Shown here piece by piece: positions 50,993 to 61,809 of a DNA stretch of 64,000 nt. Both the position numbers and the translations under genes were made by a program. The notes beneath the pieces were generated by a model. The model had not been told where the DNA came from and searched no databases. It saw only the letters and a program-made list of their open reading frames with translations. The DNA is from Sipunculus nudus. Lineage: Eukaryota; Annelida; Sipuncula; Golfingiida; Sipunculidae. The stretch covers positions 25,889,400 to 25,953,399 of the forward strand of contig CM049322.1 in NCBI GenBank assembly GCA_026874595.1. Reading direction: 5' to 3'. The first letter of the stretch is position 1, and each line of letters begins with the position of its first letter.

Positions 50993-52500
50993 TTCCTGTA
51001 AGTACTGTGGATTTAATTTTCACAGCATGAACACATAAGGATTTAATCTGTGGAAATCTGAAATTTGAAAATAAAAGCTGCAAAATTAGGCTAGTTATTG
51101 ATTTTTAGCTCAGCTGACTATCAGTCATCTGAGCTATAGTCGTGGTCCATTGTCTGTCGTCCGTCCGTCTGTCTGTCTGTCCGTCCGTCCGTCTGTCCGT
51201 CTGTCTGTCAGTCTGGATGTCCGTCCGTAAGACTGGCACGTTTCGACACCATTCGACCTACGAATCTGAAATTCGGCATACAGTTAGATGTCCCCAAAAT
51301 CTCCTACCATGCCAAAAATTGGGTCAATATGACTTCGTTCCTTCGAGATATTAAGGAAAAACCTCAATTTTTTATTAGAAATCTATTTTCACACTTCAGG
51401 ACTGCCTAATATCAAAACCACTCATCTGGTTTTCTTCATTTTTACCATAAATATTCCTCTATATGGTTCCTATGTACATACCAGAAATTAAGTCAGTATT
51501 ATTTAATTTTGAAAAGTTATGGGCCCAAATATAATGGACTTTGTAAAAAAATGAGGATAGATATTTTGTCACTTAAGACCAAAAGTGTTAAAGGTAGGAA
51601 TTTTTTTTTCAGTAATACTACTTTAAATAATCAAAATTGAATTGTATACCAAAAATTAGATCAAAATCTGTTAAATTTTTTTAAATATTGGCAAAAATAT
51701 AAAATTGGTACCTTAAATTTTGCCCAAGTTTGACCATGGTCCATTGTCCGTCGTCCGTCCGTCTGTCTGTCCGTCCGTCCGGACGTCCGTCCGTCCGTCC
51801 ATCCGTCTGTCTGTCTGTCTGTCCGTCTGGATGTCCCTCCGTAAGACTGGCACATTTCGACACTGTTGGACCTACGAATCTGAATTTCGGCATACAGTTA
51901 GATGTCCCCATAATCTCCTACCAAGCCAAAAACTAGGTCAATAGGACTTCGTTCCTTTGAGATATTAAGGAAAAACCTCAATTTTTTATTAGAAATCTAT
52001 TTTCACACTTCAGGACTGCCTAATATCAAAACCACTCATCTGGTTTTCTTCATATTTACCAAAAATATTCCTCTATATAGTTCCTATGTACATGCCAGAA
52101 ATAAGGTCTGTATTGTATAATTTAAAAAAGTTATGGGCTCAGACATAATGCATTTTGTAAAAAATCAGGAAAGATATTTGATCGCTTTAACACAAAACAT
52201 GTTAAAGCCAAGGACTTTTTTTCCAGTTATATAACTTTAATTAATAAAAATTAAATTATATACCCAAATTTAGATAAAAAATCTTTTTATTTTTTTTAAT
52301 ATTAGCAAAAATAAAAAATTGGTGCCTTAAATTTTGCCCAACAATAGCCATGGTACTTTTTTTCCTGTAAGTACTGTGGATTTTATTTTCACAGCATGTG
52401 CACATAAGGATTTAATCTGTTAAAATCTGAAATTTGAAAATAAAAGCTGCAAAATTAGGCTAGTTATTGAATTTTTTTGGAGGCTCTTGTTGTATTCCCT
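50993..52500 (+). repeat. C-family tandem duplication with (GTCC)n
   Basis: A 110-bp piece (ttcctgtaagtactgtggat ... ctagttattga) lies at 50993 and again at 52366. Between are two ~610-bp units, each with ggtccattgtc(t/c)gtcgtccg followed by a long GTCC/GTCT run and cctacgaatctgaa. Only the first has a C 5' end (agctcagctgac, 51107). A third partial unit precedes 52670. Confidence 0.8.
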
Positions 52501-52669
52501 TACATTGTCAAGCGGTCCACTTTGGTCACCGATGGTCATTCAGAACAGCTCTCTCTGCTCCCAAGGTTGTTGGCATAATGTTAGATGTCCCCAAGATCTC
52601 CTACCAAGCTGAAAACTGGGTCTTTGCGACTTTGTTCCTTTGAGAAATTAAGGAAAAACCTCAATTTTT

Positions 52670-53236
52670 AGCGAACCTGTGAACTTATGCGATGGTGCGG
52701 CATTGTGTGTCGTGCGTCGTGGGTTGTGTGTCGTCTGTACATTAACCATAGCTATCTCAAAAACGGCAGGAGCTAGCATCACCAAATATTTTGCAAATTG
52801 TCAGTCATCCAAAAAACTATATCGGATTTTGTTTATTTTTTTTCTAACTGCATTTTCTTAGGTTTTATAGGGAAAAAGCTAAAAAAGCTTTAAAAATCTT
52901 CTTCTCTAAAACTGTCCAGCCAAATTGTCCAATATTTCACAGAAATGATCCCTGGAACAATCTTTCTCAAGTTTGTTCGAATGGTTCCAGTTTGGAGATA
53001 TCTGGCTGAGTTACAGGAGGTTGAACTTTGTAAACTGTGCAAAAAAGCATATTAAAATTACAATCTCAGAAACGGCTGGAGCTATCATCACCAAATTTTA
53101 TGCCAATGTTGGTCACATAGGTCATATCTGAAATTGAGGTATTGGTGGCGCCACCTGCATCAGCCTTTTTTGTACGGGGGTCATTAGTGCCTGTATCACA
53201 CTGAGGGCTACAAAAAACTTCTTCTCTGAAACCATA
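52670..53236 (+). mobile_element. Family B element, 5' fragment
   Basis: agcgaacctgtgaacttatgc at 52670 to about 53236 (tctctgaaaccata), with an intact palindrome near 53147, then broken by other repeat DNA. Confidence 0.7.
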
Positions 53237-53735
53237 GAAGCTTATTTCTCAGGAACCATTGGATGGATTTTCACAATACTTACTATGATCATAGGGACTG
53301 ATGGTCTGTAACTGCTGCACAAGTTTGGGGGCGCCACCTGCAATTTCTGATTTTTTATTGAATTTTTCTTGGATTTTTCAACTTTGGCCTTGTGAGCGGG
53401 ATATCTCTAAAAGAATGCACAATAGGAATTTTATTTCTTTGGTGAAGATGTATATCGACAAAAATCTCGTTCATGTTCAAAGATGGGTGACCTTGACCTA
53501 CTTTACAAGGTCACAGAGCTTATAATAGAATAAAACTTACAAGCTTATTTTTCAGGAAGCATTTGGTGGATTGTTATGAATCATGGTACATACCTCTCCA
53601 TTTTAAATTTATAACTGAGACGTACAGATATACATCCATGTGAGAACAGATATTTAGTACTTGTTACTGTTACCACCTCTAAACACTGTTCTTTTGGCTG
53701 AGGGCTTTTGTCAGCTTTTGCTGATATTCTAGTTT
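53237..53735 (+). mobile_element. Family F fragment with E-like 3' terminus
   Basis: Different repeat text (gaagcttatttctcaggaa twice, near 53237 and 53540) with TGACCTTGACC. It ends in hairpin TCAGC-tttt-GCTGA (53711-53723) and tattctagtt, the same terminal design as family E. No 5' end identified. Confidence 0.5.
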
Positions 53736-54461
53736 CAGGTTTACTTGAATGATTTTTGGCAGAATTATTGGACCTTTAACAATGAAAGGACTGCATCTTT
53801 TATTATTCTAGATATTTTGATAAAAGTTAATGAATATGTCAGCTTGAAAAAAAGCATATTAGCCAAAGTCTTTCAGTATGTGTAAACAGATTTACCAACA
53901 GGCCAAGATTGTGTCTGAATCTTTAAATAGGTTGAGAAACAGCCAACTGTTTCAGATTTGGCACCATATCAAGAGTTCATTCACTGCAGCCAGATATAGG
54001 TCAGGAGTTCAATCAGTGCAGCCAAGCACAAGGTTTGTGATCACCTCATAGGTAGCATGTGTTCACCTCATGAGTATCATGTGATCACCTCATGTGTTTC
54101 ATGCCCCTCAGGGCTGCATTTGGAGCCAATCTGTGAGCGTATGCAATGGTGTGGCTGCTATTTCAGATTTGGCAACAGGCCAAAGGTCAGTCTGGATCTA
54201 TTTATAGCTTATAATCAGATTAGGCAACAGGTCAAGAGTTCACTCAGTGCAGCCAGGTATAGGTCAGGGGTTCACTCAGTGCTGTAGCTGCATTCTGTTT
54301 ATAGCAATGGCAGACTGCCCACTGCATCAGATTTGGCACCAAAGTTCAGCCTGGATCTCTTTATAGCTTTGGCAGACTGCCAACTGTGTCAGATCATGCA
54401 GCAGGTCATACCTGGTGTATTTCCCAATGCACAGGTTCGCATTAGGCCTGTAGGCCTTGTT
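53736..54461 (+). mobile_element. Family B element, 3' fragment
   Basis: B text resumes at tttacttgaatgatttttgg and ends gcacaggttcgcattaggcc, tgtaggccttgtt at about 54461. The part before the end is shortened (no hot-spot). Confidence 0.65.
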
Positions 54462-55050
54462 TATATTTTTACCCCTGACGGCCCAGACTCCGTAAAACAG
54501 TTTATTTTCTTGGCATAACCTGTACATGAATGCTTGCTTATTCACGCTAGTGCCCTTTCTGTTTGCCTGAACAAAATGAGCAGCGAGTGGATAATTTGAA
54601 ACCAGCGAGGTAATGACCTGGGATCGCTATGAACGAAAAAGTGTGTTGACTGTCTGCTAGGCTTACTAGTTACCACTTCAAGATCGGGATAGTAGCCCAT
54701 GCACTTGTGGGGTCAAGAAAAAATGGTTTATAACAGTCGGTACCGTTAATGAAGTAACGTTATACATGTTATTCATACTGTACAGTTTATTTAGAAGGGA
54801 CTTGCATCAATGACTTACATGCTTTTGAATGGAATTTTCCACTTTGTTAAATTTTAGTACTTGTACCTATTCCTTCTTTGGAATAAAGTTAAGCCTTCAC
54901 GAAGTAAAATTTATGCATATTTTGCATCTGTTAACAGATGTCTGTTTTATCTGTACAGCTTTGACATGGTAATGAGTACTCGAGTCCAAGTCAGGTAATG
55001 CCTATGGGTACTCAAGTCCAAAATTTTGTACCCGTTTCAGCCCTAGGCTC
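54462..55050. other. Low-repeat DNA
   Basis: No gene recognised. Contains two related short stretches (gagtactcgagtccaag and gggtactcaagtccaaa). Confidence 0.4.
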
Positions 55051-56099
55051 CAGTTCGGTGATTTTTGGCTGAGTTACAGGAGGTTTAACTAGTCATCTGT
55101 GCAAAAAAGCATACTTAACTTAAAGTCTCCGAAACAGCTGAGGCTGTCATCACCAAATTTTTTATGCCAATGTTTGTCACATGAGTCATATGTGAAACCA
55201 GCTTTGCCTGGTAATCCAAAAATTGGCATAATATGAGATGTCCATAAGATCTTCTTCCAAGCCAAAAACTGGGTCTCTGCAACCTTTTTCCTTTGAGAAA
55301 TTAAGGAAAATCTCAATTTTTAGCGAACCTGTGAGCTTATGAGATGGTGTGGCATCATCCGTCGTGCATCGTGCGTCGACTGTATGTTAACCATAGCTAT
55401 CTCAAAAATGGCAGAAGCTAGCATCACCAAATTTTTTGCAAATAATCATTCATCTGAAAAACTCTATCGGATTTTGTCTATTTTTTCTAACAGCATTTTC
55501 TTAGATTTTATAGGGAAAAAGCTAAAAAAGCTTATAAAATCTTCTCCGAAACTGTCCAGCCAAATTGTCCAATATTTCACAGAAATGATCCCTGGAACAA
55601 TCTCTCTCAATTGTGGTTGAATGGTTCCAGTTCGAAGATTTTTGGCCGAGTTACAGGAAGTTGAACTTAGTCATCTGTCCAAAAAAGCACACTAAAATTA
55701 AAATCTCAGAAAGGCTAGAGCTATAATCACCAAATTTTATAACAATGTTTGTCACATATGTCATATCTGAAATTGAGGTATTGGTGGCGCCACCAACATC
55801 AATGTGTTTTTACAAGCAAAAATGTAATTTTAAACTCTTCTAGCTTATACACTGATTTATGATGAAACTTTTAAGCTGATTGTTTTCAACTTTATAAGAA
55901 TTATTCTATGGTAGGGTTCTGCCAGTTTTATAAGAATAGATTGGGTAAATACCGCTTTAAAAAAGCATTGTAGCCAATTGAAAAAGGCTTTCTGTTTTTG
56001 AAAACAGATTTGACAAACTGCTGAGTTTCAGCAGCCAAGTCAAGAGGTCACTCAATACAAACAGGCAACTGACCTGGCTCTAACCGATGTCTAGACAAT

Positions 56100-56119
56100 G
56101 TGTCTAGACGTCTAGACAC
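56100..56119. repeat. 20-bp perfect palindrome (XbaI type)
   Basis: GTGTCTAGACGTCTAGACAC, identical to 30836-30855, followed by gcgtctagacatctagacat. Confidence 0.92.
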
Positions 56120-56379
56120 AGCGTCTAGACATCTAGACATAATGCCTAGATGCAGAATTCCCAGATTATTGGAACTATATCTTTCAACTGTTTGAAAAAA
56201 CATGGTTTGCATTTTAAGTGAATCGGATTTATCTTCAGGTCACATGTGAACTCCTGGGCCCTCATTTTTGGTTGACCTCTGACCTTTCCTCGCTGCCCAG
56301 CATCCATTTGTGTGTCTGTTTCCACACATAAACCCGCATATCTCGGGAACCGTTTGACCAATCAGGCTAAAATTTGTCT

Positions 56380-58225
56380 AAACTGGGCGCCACCTGCCAC
56401 CATTTTTGCACAGCATTCATCTGTTCATCTACCTAATAGTATAATAATATCACTAATATCTCAGCAGTGGTTTGACTTATCCACCTAAAATTTTGCAGGT
56501 TTATACATCCTGGACAGCTTTCTCAATTTTATGAAAGTTGGTGCCACCTACATTCACGTTTACTCTGCAGACATCCAAGCTCTTATCTAGGGAACCGTTT
56601 GACCAATTGGGCCAAAATTGTGCATGTGTATAGATCTCACATAGCTCTTCATCATAGGCAAAACTGGTGGCGCCACCTGCAACCACTTACGCACAGCATC
56701 CATCTGTTCATCTGCCTTGGGATAAAATCATTCATGTCTTAGCAGTGGTTTGACTTATCCAACTGAAATTTTGCAGGTTTATACATCCTGGACAGCTTTC
56801 TTGATTTTATGACAGGTGGCGCCACCTTCATTCACATTTACTCTGCAGGCATCTGAGCTCATATCTCGGGAACTGTTTGACCGATTGGGCCAAAATTTTG
56901 CATGTGTTTAGATCTGACATAGCTCTTCATCATAGGCAAAACTGGTGGCGCCACCTGCAACCATTTATGCACAGCGTCCATCTGTTCATCTGCCTCTGGG
57001 AAAATATCGCTCATATCTCAGAAGTGATTTGACTTTTCCACCTGAAATTTTGCAGGTTTATACATCCTGGACAGGTTTCTTGATTTTATGACAGGTGGTG
57101 CCACCTTCATTCACATTTACTCTGCAGGCATCTAAGCTCATATCTCGGGAACCGTTTGACCGATTGGGCCAAAATTTTGCATGTGTATAGATCTCACATA
57201 GCTCTTCATCAAAGGCAAAACTGGTGGCGCCACCTGCAACCATTTTGGCACAGCGTCCATCTGTTCATCTGCCTCTGGGAAAATATCGCTCATATCTCAG
57301 AAGTGGTTTGACTTTTCCACCTGAAATTTTGCAGGTTTATACATCTTGGACAGCATTTTCGATTTTATGACAGGTGGTGTCACCTACATTCAGGTTTACT
57401 CTGCAGACATCCAAGCTCATATCTCGGGCATTGTTTGACCGATTTGGCCAAAATTTTGCATGTTTATAGATCTCACATAGCTCTTCATCATAAGCAAAAC
57501 TTGTGGCGCCAACTGCAACCATTTATGCACAGCATCCATCTGTTCATCTGCCTTGGCGTAAAATCACTCACATCTCAGCAGTGGTTTGACTTATCCACCT
57601 GAAATTTTGCAGGTTTATACATCCTGGAAAGCTTACTCGATTTTATGACAAGTGGCGCCATCTACATTCAGGTTTACTCTGCAGACATCCAAGCTCATAT
57701 CTTAGGAACCGTTTGACTGATTGGGCCAAAATTTTGCATGTGTATAGATCTCACATAGCTCTTTATCATAAGCAAAACTGGTGGCGCCACCTGCAACCAT
57801 TTATGCATGTCATCCATCTGTTGATCTGCCTTGGAATAAAATCACTCCTATCTCAGCAGTGTTTTGACTTATCCCCCTGAAATTTTGCAGGTTCATACAT
57901 CCTGGATAGCTTACGCGATTTCATGACAGGTGTTGTCACCTACATTCAAGTTTACTCTGCAGACATCTAAGCTCATATCACAGGAACAGTTTAACCGATT
58001 GGGCCAAAATTTTGCTTGTGTATAGATCTCACATAGCTCTTCATCATAAGCAAAACTGGTGGTGCCACCTGCAACCACTTATAAACACTGTCCATCTGTT
58101 TTCATCTGCCTTGGGATAAAATCACTCATATCCCAGCACTGGTTTGACTTATCCACCTGAAATTTTGCAGGTTTATATATCCTGGACAATTTTCTTGATT
58201 TTATGACAGGTGGCACCACCTACAT
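56380..58225 (+). repeat. ~279-bp palindrome array, longest copy
   Basis: Six units. The gcaaaactggtgg-type site recurs near 56664, 56943, 57222, 57502, 57779 and 58058, and the ttttatgaca-type site between. Perfect GGTGGCGCCACC is at about 56665, 56816, 56945, 57224 and 57780; the others differ by one or two bases. The minus strand keeps ~61-codon frames in several units. Confidence 0.92.
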
Positions 58226-58668
58226 ACACGTTTACGCTGCAGATGTCCATGCTAATATGCAACACGCCTCACTCTATTCCCCTTGCCACTAAATCCATGC
58301 CTCACTTCCCCCGTCTCACTCTGATTTCTGTGGAAACACATAGTAGCTTGTCTACTACCCATATTCTAGTTTCAAAATGTCCTAGTCTGAAACTTGCAGG
58401 TCCGAAATGTCCATTTTGCTGAAATCATAATGACTAAGGTAGATATGCAGGACTTAAAAGGATCAATATTAAATTTTAAAAATAAACCTCCATTCATACT
58501 CCAAAACTTTGCACAGGTTCGCATTAGGCCTGTAGGCCTTGTTTTACATGTGTTTTAGTTTTACAGCTGAGATAACTGTTCATTTTTTCTATATATGTAT
58601 TAAAAATAAAATTATTCAAATGTTATTAAAAAAATCAGAGCTTAGACAAGTTCTCATTATGTCTACAA

Positions 58669-58800
58669 TCTATATATTAATAGCGTAAGGCGATTTTTGT
58701 GATTTTCCATATCTCCTCTGATACCGCGTACGGATTGCCGTGATTTTCGACATACATATGCTCTAGGTTTGTCTGAAGAGATTCTGCCCCCTTTTATTTG
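58669..58800 (+). repeat. ~125-bp direct repeat, left copy
   Basis: ctatatattaatagcgtaag, gattttc, tctcctctga, gattgccgtgattttcgac, atatgctc, gtttgtctgaaga. Partner at 60524-60645. Diverged. The pair brackets 1.7 kb. Confidence 0.7.
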
Positions 58801-60523
58801 CAATATTTGCGTATTACCTGCATAATTAATAATTTTAATATTTGCTCCCCCGCGGGCACCTCTTTTCTTTGTGTCTTCGGGCCTGGTAACACAATGGCCA
58901 CAGAGTGTTTGATGGTGGGACAGAGTTTTTCTCCGGGGGCCCTATCTGGGCTTTTATTAAATTTGCAGTGACCGGCCCGAAATAATCCCCATTGGTAATC
59001 CCTTCTCAAAAGGCAACCTCCGCGCAGCGAAAAGGTCTATTGTGCACAAGGAGATCTCGCATGAGGAAAATGCTCAAAAGGGGGATCTTTCAAAGAATGA
59101 AAATTTTCTGAGCAGTAGTGAATGCAGGGTAGTGTGTAAAACCCGAACCCTACGGTCCCCTGACCCCATAAACCTATTTCCTAATTTTCCATTATTTATA
59201 CCGATAAAAACACCACTATTGTTGATGTTAGGACAGAGCAAAGTCCCTAAATGTTGCACATTTGTAAATGACTGATTCACTGAAAGATTTATAATTACAA
59301 AAATATTTCGATGAAGACGGACCTCATTTACTCGAATTTGCCGACTGTTCAATTTTGACGGATCCCAGTAACCACCGCTCATATTTTTATTTATGACTAA
59401 AAGAGGACAAAAATAGCACTCATGTCACACACTAAATATAATATTTGTTATTTTAAATGAAATTATAATAGTGCGGACACAGTGGGGGAGATTTAATTTG
59501 TAGTGCACTAACAGTTGAGCGGACCTGAGACTGATATATCAGAGCACTTCCACATAACAACAGGTTTCGTGCTCCGTTCATAAAAACCATGCAATTTTTT
59601 AGTTGGCAATAATATAAATACCGAAAGGAATTGTTGATTACTTGCATTTCAAGCAACTACAGGTTCCAAAATAATGATTTTGAAAATGTTTTAAGTTATA
59701 ATACTTTTTAAAACGCTACACAAATGAAATAAATAGCAAATATAAAATTATGAATAAAAACTGAGACAGAAATGTAAAAATACAGATACAAACACAATAA
59801 TAAATCACAAATGTGTCATGGCTAAACGTGATATCAAATACATGTATGTACTAAAGAAATGGTAAAACAACGAGAAAACGGAGTCCGTGTAATCCGTGAG
59901 GTCTGTGCCCCAGGGTCAGTAAGTGTTTTTTTTTTTTATCAAATTTTGTTGCAAAACAGACTATTATTTATGTTTTAACCAAACATAATATAAAATATGT
60001 CTTTAGATACGATTTTGCTAAAATATCTCGACAAATTAACATGAGAGTTTAAGAATTACAAATTTTTCTTGGGTTCCGGGATCCGCAGTTGGATCCGGGT
60101 TTAACACACTGCCTGAACGCAGTGACTGTCTCACTGGAAAACAATGGCTCAGCTTTCAAACAGAAAGGAGTGCGTGATATTTAAAAATATATACAGCCAT
60201 TAAATGTACCACATAATATAATGCTACCACAAACTTTTGCGCAGCGGGATTGCCCGACCATGTGAGTGCTCAGTTTTTGTGCGTTATAACCAGAATGCAT
60301 GCAATTAACGAGATCACGTCTCAGCGCTGTACTGTACTACCATGCAAGATAACAGGTTCCTTTACTGGCGGATTCATGGGCGCGGAGGGCAACTTTAAAT
60401 GGCGATGTTCAGCATAATATATATTTTCATATAAAAATGATTTTATTTAACATATCAAATTCTTCGAAAATTCTCTGGCCAAACTAAAATTAGAGTTTTA
60501 TGCATAACACCATGCATATAATG
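58801..60523. other. Low-repeat DNA between two direct repeats
   Basis: Frames at 58794-59009 (minus), 59042-59275 (plus) and 59074-59382 (minus) are open but unrecognised. The local CpG is higher than in the B elements. Nothing resembling gag, pol or a transposase was seen. Confidence 0.4.
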
Positions 60524-60645
60524 GATCTATATATTAATAGCGTAACGCGATTTGTGTGAATTTAAATGTCTCCTCTGACACTACGGTTTGCCGTGATTTT
60601 TGACTTAAATATGCTCCGGGTTTGTCCGAAGACATTCCACCATTC
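60524..60645 (+). repeat. ~125-bp direct repeat, right copy
   Basis: ctatatattaatagcgtaac, tctcctctga, tttgccgtgatttttgac, atatgctcc, gtttgtccgaaga; partner of 58669-58800. Confidence 0.7.
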
Positions 60646-60822
60646 GGACAAGAACGTATTCGTCCAGGTCATTCAGACCCCGACACAAGGTTAACTCAGA
60701 GACAGAACACTTATACCAAATGTCGGATTCAAAGAGACAGTAACATTGTACACCTAAGACATAAAACTATGACAGACTATTTGACATCAGAAGTAAATGC
60801 TCGGCCAAAACCGTGCGTAGCA
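60604..60822 (+). other. Exon-like open stretch ending at a donor
   Basis: Open on + from just after TGA at 60601 to a possible donor GCACAG|gtaatt at 60823. The reading includes SEDIPPFGQERIRPGHSD and MTDYLTSEVNARPKPC. There is no ATG near the start and no recognised family. It overlaps the right direct repeat. It may be an exon of an unrelated gene or transposon remnant; it does not fit the SIK frame, which is already continuous. Confidence 0.25.
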
Positions 60823-61800
60823 CAGGTAATTGCTAGTGTTAATAATTGTCCAATGTTTCTTGCTATATCCAGTGTGTAGAACATAAATTAACATATGTTA
60901 AACATAAATTAAAGCCGTATATCCAGTTATGTATGAACCATATTTAAAGGGACATTATCAGAGCAATATAATGCGTACTCTCAGTTCAGTTTTGCTTTAT
61001 ACAAATGTTTCCCACCAAAACCATCCCAGCACTTCACACAAGGCTGTTTGACACCTTTTTATGGCTCTGCGTGTTTATGATAACAGTAGACGTGTGTCTG
61101 TTTACCATAACAAGGTCTTGTGACCGGAGGTTCGATTGTTAGCCTCAACAAGCAGTGGTTCAGCCGGCAGGAACATGTATTACATTTTCGGGGCCAAGTC
61201 TGTCAGGGCACTGCATGATTGACAGGTGTTGTGATTGAGTACCTAGCGATGTGTTATGTTGACACTTGTGATCGCTCCCGGTCAACTGTTATTAATAATT
61301 GTTTACAGGAGAAAGCAAACAATTTCAGGAAAATATTTTGGGAGGTATAAATTTATTTTAAAGGGAAGAAGCTATTTTTCATGTTAATACGGCATGCTTT
61401 ATAGCTGAATGGGCCCCCCTTTAAATTTGTGAAATTTGTATGTCTTAGATTCTCAACGATTTTGTTTGACTGAAACTGAATAAATACTAATGAGATACAA
61501 TTTACATGATAAAACTGACAAAATGGTGTATACTTGTAGCATCAGGCCAAGTCACTCTATTTCCAAATGTAAATTAGTGAAATTGACATAAGTCCTCTTT
61601 GTTATATAGCAGGATTTCATCAAAATCTTTCATGACCACGGTTCCTTTGTCTAAATCAGTTGGTTGTTATACCTACAACAGGTATTAAAAAGAATTAATT
61701 TTATGTTTGTAAACTGGTTTCAAACATTAAAGTGTATGTACATTCCGCAGGGGAATAAGATAATCATCTCTTGATTAATCAGTTTAGTCAAACTCGTCTA
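60823..61800. other. Low-repeat DNA
   Basis: No gene, RNA or repeat family recognised. Confidence 0.4.
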
Positions 61801-61809
61801 TATTACCAC

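Larger units (their letters stand above)
55322..58543 (+). mobile_element. Family B element with TCTAGAC cluster and long array
   Basis: 5' agcgaacctgtgagcttatga at 55322; 3' gcacaggttcgcattaggcc, tgtaggccttgtt at 58511-58543. Same subtype as 30142-31878 but with a longer array. An E-type 3' end lies near 58370, where the hairpin reads TAGTAG..CTACTA instead of TAGTC..GACTA, so both arms have changed and the stem is kept. Confidence 0.75.

Noticed and set aside
51142-51944. Frames rich in SVRPS or TDRQTDG
   Set aside because: Translation of (GTCC/GTCT)n simple repeats on either strand.
3695-57522. Repeated minus-strand ~61-codon frames (MVAGGATSFAYDEELC...) in palindrome-array units
   Set aside because: They follow the 279-bp period (a multiple of three). 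They lack upstream signals, start at varying points, differ at many residues and are broken in other units. Treated as shadows of the repeat.
61126-61150. ggttcgatt as a tRNA or SINE B box
   Set aside because: No matching A box or cloverleaf upstream; a single short match.
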